This document shows positions 1 through 4,955 of a DNA stretch of 9,180 nucleotides, piece by piece. Source of the DNA: Candidatus Falkowbacteria bacterium RIFOXYC2_FULL_47_12 (GTDB taxonomy: Bacteria; Patescibacteriota; Patescibacteriia; Patescibacteriales; XYC2-FULL-47-12); the NCBI GenBank assembly GCA_001778285.1, contig MFGL01000013.1, forward strand, positions 1 through 9,180, read 5' to 3'. Each line of letters begins with the position of its first letter. Positions within the stretch are counted from its first letter, which is position 1. The notes beneath the pieces were generated by a model. The model was not told the origin of the DNA, made no database searches, and saw nothing but the letters and a program-made list of their open reading frames with translations. The translations under genes were made by a program, and so were the position numbers.

Positions 1-624
1 CCCGCTATCGTTTACAGCAAAGGCGAAAAAGGCATCAATTTGAGCGTGCCGGCTTTGGCATTTGAAAAAGTCTTTGCCGCGGCCGGAGAATCCAGCCTGG
101 TTGATTTGGTATTTGACGACGGTACGACCAAAAAAGTGCTCATTCATGAGATGCAGAACGACCCGCTCAAAAACAAAGTTACGCACGTTGATTTCTACGA
201 AGTTGATTTGACCAAAAAAGTCACGACCAACGTAGAGCTTGAATTCGTCGGTGAGGCGCCGGTGGTCAAGAATTCGGGCGGCATTGTCATCAAGCATTTG
301 GACGAAATTGAAATTGAATGTCTGCCGGGCGATTTGATTAAGGAATTTAAAATTGATATCTCCGGTTTGACCGATTTTTCCAGCGTCATCCATGTAAAGG
401 ATTTGAAGATTTCAGAAAAAATTACCATCCTTAACGAGCCTGACGACGTGGTGGTCAATGTTTCCGAGCCGCGCGCGGTTGAGGAAGAAACGCCGGCGCC
501 GGTTGAAGGCACGGTTGAAGGCGCCGCGGCTGCCGCCGGAGAAAAGAAGGATGGGGAAGCTGCTGCCGGTGAGGCAAAGCCCGCGGAGAGCAAAGGCGGG
601 GAAAAGAAAACGGAAAAAAAATAA
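1..624 (+). CDS. rplY: Ribosomal protein bL25 (CTC type), 5' end missing
   Basis: This gene encodes the 5S rRNA-binding protein L25 of the large subunit, in its long CTC (general stress protein) form. The frame is open from base 1 (reading PAIVYSKGEKGINL) to TAA at 622-624, so the true start lies upstream. About 20 N-terminal residues are probably missing. The TTG at 40 is an internal Leu codon, not a start. Family features include PAIVY near the N-terminus, HEMQNDPLKNKVTHVDFYEV (the L25 beta-barrel) and then a CTC C-terminal domain with GDLIKEFKIDISGL. The last 55 or so residues are a low-complexity Ala/Glu/Lys/Pro tail, which is probably disordered. The tail DNA includes the 10-mer GGTTGAAGGC twice, 12 bases apart (501-510, 513-522), suggesting growth by slippage. 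The tail ends in TEKK, and the last codons belong to a repeat shared with the rpmE end. Confidence 0.93.
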   Translation, partial: PAIVYSKGEKGINLSVPALAFEKVFAAAGESSLVDLVFDDGTTKKVLIHEMQNDPLKNKVTHVDFYEVDLTKKVTTNVELEFVGEAPVVKNSGGIVIKHLDEIEIECLPGDLIKEFKIDISGLTDFSSVIHVKDLKISEKITILNEPDDVVVNVSEPRAVEEETPAPVEGTVEGAAAAAGEKKDGEAAAGEAKPAESKGGEKKTEKK

Positions 625-631
625 CAAAGCT

Positions 632-693
632 AAAAGCAATCGGTTACGCCCTGTGGCATCTTGTGCTACAATGGATATGCTGGTTGCTTTTTT
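632..693 (+). terminator. Terminator-like hairpin after rplY
   Basis: AAAAGCAATCGG (632-643) pairs along its whole length with CTGGTTGCTTTT (680-691), including G-U pairs, and the 3' arm runs into six T's. A second hairpin sits inside: GTGGCA (653-658) and TGCTAC (664-669) around the loop TCTTG. The loop is longer than in a classical intrinsic terminator, so efficiency is uncertain. In copy B the sequence changes but pairing is kept (GTGGCA becomes GTAGCA), which supports an RNA role. Confidence 0.6.
644..672 (+). promoter_or_regulatory. Possible extended -10 promoter inside repeat A
   Basis: TGC followed by TACAAT (664-672) looks like an extended -10 box, and TTACGC (644-649) lies exactly 17 bases before TACAAT. 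The same arrangement is present in copy B. The -35 match is weak (2 of 6), and the -10 is also the 3' arm of the inner hairpin. It could drive the DUF3048 gene at 736 or be only a by-product of RNA structure. A second candidate -10, TATTAT, lies at 703-708. Confidence 0.3.
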
Positions 694-735
694 GTTTAGA
701 AATATTATAGGAAAAATTCAATTTCAGTTATTTCT

Positions 736-1875
736 ATGGGTTACGACAATTTTAATAAAAAATTGAAAAGCGCATTCTACCGCTTTCGCCGCGCCTTTCT
801 CCGCCTGCCGTTGCCGCAACGCATCATGGTGGTGTTGCTCGCGCTCGCGCTCTGTTCGTTTCTCATTTTCGGTATGCGACAATTACTGCATTTTGATAAA
901 ACATCGTCAATTATCGGGACCAGTACCGAATCAACAGACACGACAAAGACAGCGGATAAAATACCCGGCAACTACGTTCGCCGGCATTTGGACGGCGTTT
1001 ACGTTGACCCAAAAGACGCCGATTATTATCCGGTCGCGGTCATGATTGATAACGCCCCGAACGCGCGGCCGCAAGCCGGGCTGGCGCAGGCGCAGATTGT
1101 CTATGAGGCATTGATGGAAGGCAATATTACGCGCTTTATGGCGATTTTTGCCACTGCCAGCAGTACGTTGCCGGAAATCGGACCCGTTCGCAGCGCCCGG
1201 CCGTATTTTGTGGATTGGGCGCAGGGCTACAACGCGCTGTACGCGCACGTGGGCGGCAGTCCGGAGGCGCTGACTGAATTGAAAATGACTGCCATGTATA
1301 ACATCAATGAATTTTATCAGGGGAAGTATTTTTGGCGCTCCCACGAACGGCTGGCGCCGCACAATGTATTAAGTTCAGGTGAAAATTTTTATAACTACTT
1401 GAACAATTTAAACGTCCGTTCAGTTAACTATCGCAGTTGGCAGTACAAAGACGAGACTGCGGAGACGCATTGCCAGGCGTCTGCGTGCCAAAATATTGAC
1501 ATTAACTACAACAATCCGCTGTTTGCCGTTTCCTGGCAGTATGACAGTGAACAAAATCAGTACCGCCGCCTGATGGCCAGTTCCCAGCACAACGATGCCG
1601 ACGGTACGCCGATTGCCGCTAAAAACGTCATCGTGCTCAAAGTCCCATCGCAAATTGTGGACGCGGAACTGCGCCGGCACATGCAAAATATCGGCGCGGG
1701 CAAGGCCTGGTATTGCTTAGACGGAGCTTGCTTGGAGGGAAGCTGGAAAAAAGCAAGCGCTCGTGAGCGAGAAGTTATTTATGACGATAAAGACAAAGAA
1801 GTGAAGTTTAATGCCGGCACGACATGGATTGAAGTTGTGCAGTATGACGGCAGTATCAATGTTAGTAATTTTTGA
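736..1875 (+). CDS. Membrane-anchored DUF3048 (YerB-like) protein
   Basis: This is a 379-residue protein of the DUF3048/YerB family, whose biochemical role is unsettled. Residues 1-29 are basic, a single hydrophobic helix spans about 30-46, a Ser/Thr-rich linker follows, and the family domain runs from about 80 to the end. This predicts an N-in anchor with an extracytoplasmic domain. Family motifs are PVAVMIDN (99-106), RPQAGLAQAQIVYE (111-124), ITRFMAIF (131-138), IGPVRSARPYF (148-158), HVGGSPEAL (171-179) and a C-terminal FNAGTTWIEVV. Bacillus YerB is a lipoprotein. Here Cys40 follows LAL, a poor lipobox, so a plain signal anchor is more likely. The ATG has no Shine-Dalgarno sequence and is preceded by TTTCT. 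It ends with TGA, three bases before a terminator, and appears monocistronic. Confidence 0.88.
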   Translation: MGYDNFNKKLKSAFYRFRRAFLRLPLPQRIMVVLLALALCSFLIFGMRQLLHFDKTSSIIGTSTESTDTTKTADKIPGNYVRRHLDGVYVDPKDADYYPVAVMIDNAPNARPQAGLAQAQIVYEALMEGNITRFMAIFATASSTLPEIGPVRSARPYFVDWAQGYNALYAHVGGSPEALTELKMTAMYNINEFYQGKYFWRSHERLAPHNVLSSGENFYNYLNNLNVRSVNYRSWQYKDETAETHCQASACQNIDINYNNPLFAVSWQYDSEQNQYRRLMASSQHNDADGTPIAAKNVIVLKVPSQIVDAELRRHMQNIGAGKAWYCLDGACLEGSWKKASAREREVIYDDKDKEVKFNAGTTWIEVVQYDGSINVSNF

Positions 1876-1878
1876 TAC

Positions 1879-1912
1879 AAAAAAGCTACTCCCATTTGAA
1901 GCAGCTTTTTTT
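1879..1912. terminator. Bidirectional intrinsic terminator
   Basis: AAAAAAGCTACT (1879-1890) and AGCAGCTTTTTT (1900-1911) form a stem of 9 pairs, one mismatch and 2 more pairs around a 9-base loop. Runs of A on one side and T on the other let it serve both the rightward DUF3048 gene and the leftward 77-residue gene that converge here. Confidence 0.85.
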
Positions 1913-1927
1913 ATTGTTAATTTTATT

Positions 1928-2161
1928 TTACGCCTGCAGTCTGGCATGAACTTTCAATTTGTCAATGTCAACTTGAAATCTGTCGTGAGCGGCTTGGTTA
2001 GATGCTAACTCTTGTTCGAAAGTTTCGTGCTTTTTGGCAATGCCGTCTACAGCAGTTAAAATTTTTTTTACATCACCCTTAATTTCGCCTACATCTTCAA
2101 CCAATTTGTTAAATTCATCTCTGGTAACAAGCTTATTAAATTGTTCGGGAGTGAGCGTCAT
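1928..2161 (-). CDS. Small coiled-coil protein of unknown function
   Basis: This 77-residue soluble protein is highly charged, with no membrane segment and no cysteine. It opens with two near-identical turns, EQFNKLV (6-12) and DEFNKLV (15-21). A heptad-like helix follows, running through GEIKGDVKKILTAVDGIAK to the C-terminus (about 22-75). I do not recognise a characterised family. Short helical proteins of this type are frequent in CPR genomes, and a structural or oligomerising role is only a guess. It has its own good promoter upstream (2191-2219) and shares the bidirectional terminator downstream, so it looks like a real, independently expressed gene. The ATG lacks a Shine-Dalgarno sequence and is directly preceded by the 12-base palindrome ACTTTTAAAAGT (2162-2173). 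Confidence 0.75.
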   Translation of the reverse strand: MTLTPEQFNKLVTRDEFNKLVEDVGEIKGDVKKILTAVDGIAKKHETFEQELASNQAAHDRFQVDIDKLKVHARLQA

Positions 2162-2190
2162 ACTTTTAAAAGTGGATAACTAACTTCTTT

Positions 2191-2219
2191 AGTATAAATA
2201 AAATTTTTTCAGTCGTCAA
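2191..2219 (-). promoter_or_regulatory. Promoter for the 77-residue gene
   Basis: On the minus strand, TTGACG (2219-2214) and TATACT (2196-2191) are separated by exactly 17 bases. The -35 box overlaps the prmC stop codon (2218-2216). The predicted start lies near 2184, giving a leader of roughly 20 bases. Confidence 0.7.
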
Positions 2220-3142
2220 AGTTCGGCGATAAAAATTCTATCTAGGCCGGCCAAATCCTTTTTAACAGCTGTACTTTCAGCAAACGAAAAAATGTTTTTT
2301 ATGGCCGTTCCTTGCGCGGCGCCGATTTCGGCAAAGAGGGATATCGGGATATTTGAGGTTTCCGAAACCTTTAAAAGGTTTCGGAAACCTTGGAGCTGTT
2401 TCGCTAATTCTCGGTAATATTTAAGACCGTCTTTGCCTGCGCAGAGCGCCAGTTTTGGTTCGCGCTTAATCGTTGGAGAGTTTTTAATTTGAGTGGGTGT
2501 GAGATAGGGAAGATTAGCGCAAATGACGAATGACGAATTATGAAAGACGAATTTTTTATTTTTCAAGATTGGCTCTAAAAGATTGCCGTGGAGAAATTTA
2601 ATTTTGTCTGCTACGCCGTGCAGACGGGCGTTTTTTCGAGCGACAGCAAGCGCGTCTTTAGAAATATCAGAGGCAAAGAAATTAATTGTTTTTTGGCTCT
2701 TTAATTCTTTTGCAAGAGTAACAATAATACAACCAGATCCCGTGCCTACGTCAACGATGACGGTGCGTTCGTCTTGGAATCCAATCCCGCGGTATCGCGG
2801 GATTGGATTCCTTAATACGCGTTTAGTTTCATCAACTAAAAGTTCAGTCTCGGGGCGAGGAACTAAAACGCGCTTGTCAACGTAAAACAACCGGCCGTAG
2901 AATTCTTTTTCTTTCATCAAATAGGCGAGCGGCACGTGTTTGGCGCGCTGCTTGATTAGGTCGTGGTATTTGGCAATTTGCTTTTTGGTCAGATTAATTT
3001 CCGGATGCGCCAAAATATATTCGCGGGATTTATTTAAAACAAAAGATAATAGAAGTTCCGCATCCAGGGAAGCGGAAGGAATATTTTTTTGCTGAAAAGT
3101 TGTCTGGCCGAAAAACAATGCTTGTTTGATAGAGAGACTCAT
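2216..3142 (-). CDS. prmC: Peptide chain release factor glutamine methyltransferase PrmC (HemK)
   Basis: PrmC uses S-adenosylmethionine to methylate the glutamine of the GGQ motif in release factors. The 308 residues contain an N-terminal helical domain (about 1-75), the hairpin motif VPRPETELL (94-102), the SAM-binding loop DVGTGSGC (131-138), an acidic ribose ligand in ASDI (157-160) and the catalytic-site motif NLPY (210-213). Most PrmC proteins have NPPY at that motif, so Leu replaces the first Pro here. The length exceeds the roughly 275-285 typical of the family. The surplus matches three repeat-encoded stretches: about 112-122 (NPIPRYRGIGF), 198-206 (FVFHNSSFV) and 252-264 (GFRNLLKVSETSN). 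The frame stays open, so the gene is presumably functional. It starts 9 bases after the prfA stop in the same operon, with no Shine-Dalgarno sequence, and ends with TGA. Confidence 0.93.
   Translation of the reverse strand: MSLSIKQALFFGQTTFQQKNIPSASLDAELLLSFVLNKSREYILAHPEINLTKKQIAKYHDLIKQRAKHVPLAYLMKEKEFYGRLFYVDKRVLVPRPETELLVDETKRVLRNPIPRYRGIGFQDERTVIVDVGTGSGCIIVTLAKELKSQKTINFFASDISKDALAVARKNARLHGVADKIKFLHGNLLEPILKNKKFVFHNSSFVICANLPYLTPTQIKNSPTIKREPKLALCAGKDGLKYYRELAKQLQGFRNLLKVSETSNIPISLFAEIGAAQGTAIKNIFSFAESTAVKKDLAGLDRIFIAEL
2356..2390. repeat. Palindromic element inside prmC (P2)
   Basis: AGGTTTCCGAAACCTTT (2356-2372) is followed by one A and then its exact reverse complement (2374-2390): 17-base arms in 35 bases. 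Each arm is itself nearly palindromic (AGGTTTC, one base, GAAACCT), so the strand can form one long or two short hairpins. It encodes PrmC residues near 252-264 in frame. This stretch does not look like the usual PrmC sequence. Confidence 0.9.
2524..2553. repeat. Short GACGAA tandem repeat inside prmC
   Basis: GACGAA occurs three times (2525-2530, 2532-2537, 2546-2551), with the longer GACGAATT at 2532-2539 and 2546-2553. On the coding strand this reads as repeated ATTCGTC units and encodes the residues just before the NLPY motif of PrmC (about 198-206), where family members usually have a much shorter link. It may be a degenerate dispersed repeat. Confidence 0.6.
2776..2811. repeat. Perfect palindromic element inside prmC (P1)
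   Basis: GGAATCCAATCCCGCG (2776-2791) is followed by the loop GTAT and then a perfect 16-base reverse complement (2796-2811). The 36-base unit is 12 codons long and encodes NPIPRYRGIGF, between the PRPETELLVDE hairpin and the SAM-binding strand of PrmC. Because it is palindromic, the opposite strand reads the same peptide in one frame. This pattern is typical of a repeat inserted without breaking the frame. Confidence 0.93.
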
Positions 3143-3151
3143 TATAACAAT

Positions 3152-4216
3152 TTATTTCGCGCTCTCTTGCAACGCCTCAATAACCGGCGCAAGCCCGCCG
3201 TTCAAAATCGTGGTGATGTTATGCCACGATTTTTTTATTCTATGGTCGGTGATGCGGTCCTGGGGAAAATTGTAAGTGCGGATTTTTTCGCTGCGGTCGC
3301 CCGTGCCGATTTGGGTTTTGCGTTCGGCGGATTCTTTGGCGCGGCGGTCTTCTTCAATTTTTGCGAGCAGGCGGGAGCGCAAAACCTGCATAGCTTTGAT
3401 TTTGTTCTGTTGCTGTGATTTCTGGTCCTGGCAGGAAACAATCAGGCCGGTGGGAATATGCAGAATGCGCACGGCGCTGTAAGTCGTGTTGACCGACTGC
3501 CCGCCCGGTCCGGATGAACAGAAGGTGTCAATGCGGATGTCGGCCGGATTGATGTCCACGTCAACTTCTTCGGCTTCCGGCAGAACCGCCACCGTGGCGG
3601 TCGAGGTATGGATGCGGCCGGCTTTTTCGGTTTCCGGCACACGCTGGACGCGGTGCGTGCCGGCTTCGTATTTCAATTGCCCGTAAGCACCTTCACTCGC
3701 CCGAGCGCAAGCTTCGGGCGGGCAAATCACCTCAAAAATTATTTCTTTAAAGCCGCCGATGCCGATGCGGTTGGAATCAATGATTTTGACGCTCCAGCCC
3801 TTCTTTTCCGCGTACTTGGCGTACATGCCGTAGAGGCTGGCGGCGAACAGAGCGGACTCATCGCCGCCCGTGCCGGCGCGGATTTCAATGATGGCGTTTT
3901 TTTTGTCCAGCGGATTTTTCGGATGCAGCTCTTCTTCGATTTGTTCAGCCACGGTTTTGCGTTTCGCTTGCAACTTCGTCAGGTCCTCTGCGGCCATTGC
4001 TTGTAACTCCGTGTCGGTTTCGTTTTTCAACATATCTTCGTTGCCGGCAATGTCGGCGTTGATTTTTTCCAAAGACACGATTAAATCAACGACATACTTG
4101 GTGTCGCTGTATTTTTTGTTCAGTTTAGCTATTTTTTTGATATCGGAAACATTGGCCGGGTCGTTGAGGTCGGATTCAAGCTGTTGCAATTTTTGTTTGA
4201 TTTCGTCGTAACTCAT
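3152..4216 (-). CDS. prfA: Peptide chain release factor 1 (RF1)
   Basis: RF1 recognises UAA and UAG in the ribosomal A site and triggers peptide release. From the ATG at 4216 the product has 354 residues, a normal length. A TTG 12 bases further upstream (4228) is in frame, but ATG is preferred. Visible motifs are an N-terminal helical domain, GTGGDE (115-120), the stop-codon reading tripeptide PET in RVPETE (194-196; the RF1 PxT type, not the RF2 SPF) and the catalytic loop SGPGGQSVNTTYS with GGQ at 238-240. After GGQ, Ser and Tyr replace the usual His and Asp of HVNTTDSAVR. Residues near 164-173 (ICPPEACARA) are an extra stretch encoded by a palindromic repeat, just before the conserved EGAYGQLKYEAG. 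It lies between rpmE and prmC, the enzyme that methylates its GGQ glutamine. Confidence 0.95.
   Translation of the reverse strand: MSYDEIKQKLQQLESDLNDPANVSDIKKIAKLNKKYSDTKYVVDLIVSLEKINADIAGNEDMLKNETDTELQAMAAEDLTKLQAKRKTVAEQIEEELHPKNPLDKKNAIIEIRAGTGGDESALFAASLYGMYAKYAEKKGWSVKIIDSNRIGIGGFKEIIFEVICPPEACARASEGAYGQLKYEAGTHRVQRVPETEKAGRIHTSTATVAVLPEAEEVDVDINPADIRIDTFCSSGPGGQSVNTTYSAVRILHIPTGLIVSCQDQKSQQQNKIKAMQVLRSRLLAKIEEDRRAKESAERKTQIGTGDRSEKIRTYNFPQDRITDHRIKKSWHNITTILNGGLAPVIEALQESAK
3691..3725. repeat. Palindromic element inside prfA (P3, copy 1)
   Basis: CGCCCGA (3698-3704) pairs with TCGGGCG (3714-3720) around a 9-base loop, extended outward by a T-G and a C-G pair. On the coding strand the unit reads TTGCCCGCCCGAA, a 7-base centre, then CTCGGGCGAGTGAAG. 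Those outer blocks recur, with one mismatch, at 9050-9079 upstream of the tRNA. It encodes the extra residues ICPPEACARA in RF1. Confidence 0.85.
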
Positions 4217-4240
4217 AGTGATAAGCAAAAATTCTACTGC

Positions 4241-4336
4241 ATTATATTTTTAAATTAAAAAGCAACCAGTATGTCCATTGTAGCACAAGATGCTACACTG
4301 CGTAACTGATTGCCTTTTGCATTGTTATTTTTTTTC
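4241..4336 (-). repeat. Dispersed ~95-bp repeat, copy B (after rpmE)
   Basis: This is the minus-strand counterpart of 613-709. It spans the last codons and stop of rpmE (GAAAAAAAATAACAA, from 4336), the nested hairpins and the AT-rich tail with TATAAT (4246-4241) before prfA. Relative to copy A, most changes inside the stems keep pairing. Confidence 0.85.
4257..4318 (-). terminator. Terminator-like hairpin after rpmE
   Basis: On the minus strand, AAAAGGCAATCAGT (4318-4305) pairs over all 14 positions, with two G-U pairs, to ACTGGTTGCTTTTT (4270-4257), ending in five T's. Inside are GTAGCA (4296-4291) and TGCTAC (4285-4280) around the loop TCTTG. It could end rpmE transcription or only attenuate it before prfA. 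Like copy A, it contains TTACGC, 17 bases, then TGC-adjacent TACAAT (4282-4277). The AT-rich end carries TATAAT (4246-4241), a possible -10 for prfA with a short leader. Confidence 0.6.
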
Positions 4337-4651
4337 TGACTTCTTCTTCAAATCTTCCGGTTTCATTTTGACCACGACTTCTTTGCTGTTGCGCGCGGCG
4401 GCCTTTTTGGCGCGTTTGATTTTTTTGCCTTTGCGCCCGGCAAGCGTTGCCTGCTTGGCTTTCTTTTCCTCAAATTTTTCCACGCGCCGCGCCGTGTCAA
4501 CGAGTTTCTGCTTGCCGGTGTAGAACGGGTGGCAGGCACTGCAGAGCTCAACTTTCAATTCCGGTTCGGTTGAGCCGGTTGTGAACGTATTGCCGCAGGC
4601 GCAGATGACGAGCGCGTCAGGATAGTATTTGGGATGGATATCTTTCTTCAT
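4325..4651 (-). CDS. rpmE: Ribosomal protein bL31, zinc-binding type, with Lys-rich tail
   Basis: L31 sits at the large-subunit side of an intersubunit bridge. The 108-residue protein begins MKKDIHPKYYPDALVICACG. It has the four zinc-ligand cysteines of the C+ type, CxC at 17/19 and CxxC at 37/40, followed by the diagnostic HPFYTGKQKLVDTARRVEKF (41-60). Common L31 proteins are about 70 residues, so residues 61-108 are an extension, rich in Lys, Arg and Ala and probably disordered or rRNA-binding. The last residues (SEKK) and stop lie in the same repeat as the rplY end. It is first in a leftward rpmE-prfA-prmC cluster. It has its own promoter (4782-4810) and a roughly 120-base structured leader. 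There is no Shine-Dalgarno sequence at the ATG. Confidence 0.95.
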   Translation of the reverse strand: MKKDIHPKYYPDALVICACGNTFTTGSTEPELKVELCSACHPFYTGKQKLVDTARRVEKFEEKKAKQATLAGRKGKKIKRAKKAAARNSKEVVVKMKPEDLKKKSEKK

Positions 4652-4665
4652 AAGTAGAATTTGTT

Positions 4666-4714
4666 TGTACTGGCCTAAACGTTTCTTTATCCTTTGATGC
4701 GAATAGGCCGTACA
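4666..4714 (-). promoter_or_regulatory. Candidate L31 leader hairpin
   Basis: In the rpmE leader (minus strand), TGTAC (4714-4710) and GGCCTA (4709-4704) pair with TAGGCC (4677-4672) and GTACA (4670-4666). This gives 11 pairs with one bulged A (opposite 4671) and a 26-base loop containing AAAGGAT. TGCGAAT occurs three times on the + strand of the leader (4698-4704, 4738-4744, 4747-4753). L31 autoregulatory leaders are known in several phyla. Assignment here is inferred from position and structure, not from a recognised consensus. Confidence 0.5.
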
Positions 4715-4781
4715 GATTTATATGTTATTGCAAGTAATGCGAATGCTGCGAATAAAATACGTGGTAAATTTAACTTTCATT

Positions 4782-4810
4782 ATAATAGCACGGATTGTTT
4801 GCTCTGGCAA
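4782..4810 (-). promoter_or_regulatory. rpmE promoter
   Basis: On the minus strand, TTGCCA (4810-4805), a 17-base spacer and TATTAT (4787-4782) preceded by TGC form an extended -10 promoter. A start near 4775 gives a leader of about 120 bases. An overlapping TATAAT at 4784-4779 is an alternative -10. Confidence 0.65.
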
Positions 4811-4814
4811 GAGT

Positions 4815-4843
4815 TTGACTTTTTTTGAGAAATATCGTAGACT
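4815..4843 (+). promoter_or_regulatory. rpsB-tsf promoter
   Basis: TTGACT (4815-4820) and TAGACT (4838-4843) are separated by exactly 17 bases. The predicted start is near 4850, giving a leader of roughly 105 bases before rpsB. The -35 box lies four bases from the rpmE -35 box on the other strand, so the two promoters probably influence each other. Confidence 0.7.
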
Positions 4844-4857
4844 ATCAGTAGCTTATT

Positions 4858-4933
4858 TATTTATCTCTCACACCCTACAAAAATTTTCCTTGTCCCGTAA
4901 TCCGCCAACTGGCGAAGCGAGATAAATAGGGTG
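4858..4933 (+). promoter_or_regulatory. rpsB leader with competing inverted repeats
   Basis: TATTTATCTC (4858-4867) can pair with GAGATAAATA (4919-4928) over 10 bases. CACCCTA (4871-4877) can pair with TAGGGTG (4927-4933) over 7 bases. The two stems share 4927-4928 and so compete. A small CGCCA/TGGCG hairpin lies between the arms. The second stem reaches the purine tract that leads to the AAAGGAAAC ribosome-binding region (4942-4950). S2 leaders are autoregulated in some bacteria. A similar role here is an inference. Confidence 0.4.
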
Positions 4934-4955
4934 GAGGAAAAAAGGAAACGAAAGT

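Larger units (their letters stand above)
613..709 (+). repeat. Dispersed ~95-bp repeat, copy A (after rplY)
   Basis: Read on the + strand, this segment aligns with the minus strand of 4336-4241 almost from end to end. Shared blocks include GAAAAAAAATAACAA (the last codons and stop of rplY here, of rpmE there), GTTACGC, GCATCTTGTGCTACAATGGA, CTGGTTGCTTTTT and a distal AT-rich TATTAT or TATAAT. Over the 62 central bases I count about seven differences and one gap. Each copy lies downstream of a ribosomal protein gene and upstream of an unrelated gene, in the same relative orientation. Duplication, gene conversion or a mobile intergenic element could explain this. I do not recognise the family. 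Confidence 0.85.
4652..4955. other. Divergent regulatory region between rpmE and rpsB
   Basis: This is the only gene-free stretch of about 300 bases in the window. It holds two divergent promoters with -35 boxes four bases apart, a leftward leader for rpmE and a rightward leader for rpsB, each with inverted repeats. An open frame at 4722-4925 crosses all of these and resembles no known protein, so I do not call it a gene. Confidence 0.8.

Noticed and set aside
195..593. Long antisense open frame opposite rplY, and similar frames opposite other genes
   Set aside because: These are shadows of strongly coding, recognisable genes and have low-complexity or implausible products.
1758..1769. CGCTCGTGAGCG near-palindrome in the DUF3048 gene
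   Set aside because: Only five-base arms, and the protein segment fits the family length, so it is not called an inserted repeat.
2162..2173. ACTTTTAAAAGT palindrome before the 77-residue gene as an operator
   Set aside because: It is short and AT-rich, and lies downstream of the promoter. Too little to claim a binding site.
3585..3601. ACCGCCAC/GTGGCGGT palindrome in prfA
   Set aside because: It encodes the normal conserved TATVAV stretch of RF1, so there is no insertion. The symmetry follows from codon choice.
4216..4228. TTG start four codons upstream for prfA
   Set aside because: The ATG at 4216 gives a normal RF1 N-terminus. The TTG has no supporting signal.
4722..4925. 67-residue open frame in the rpmE-rpsB intergenic region
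   Set aside because: It crosses both promoters and the rpsB leader, has no plausible start context and resembles no protein.
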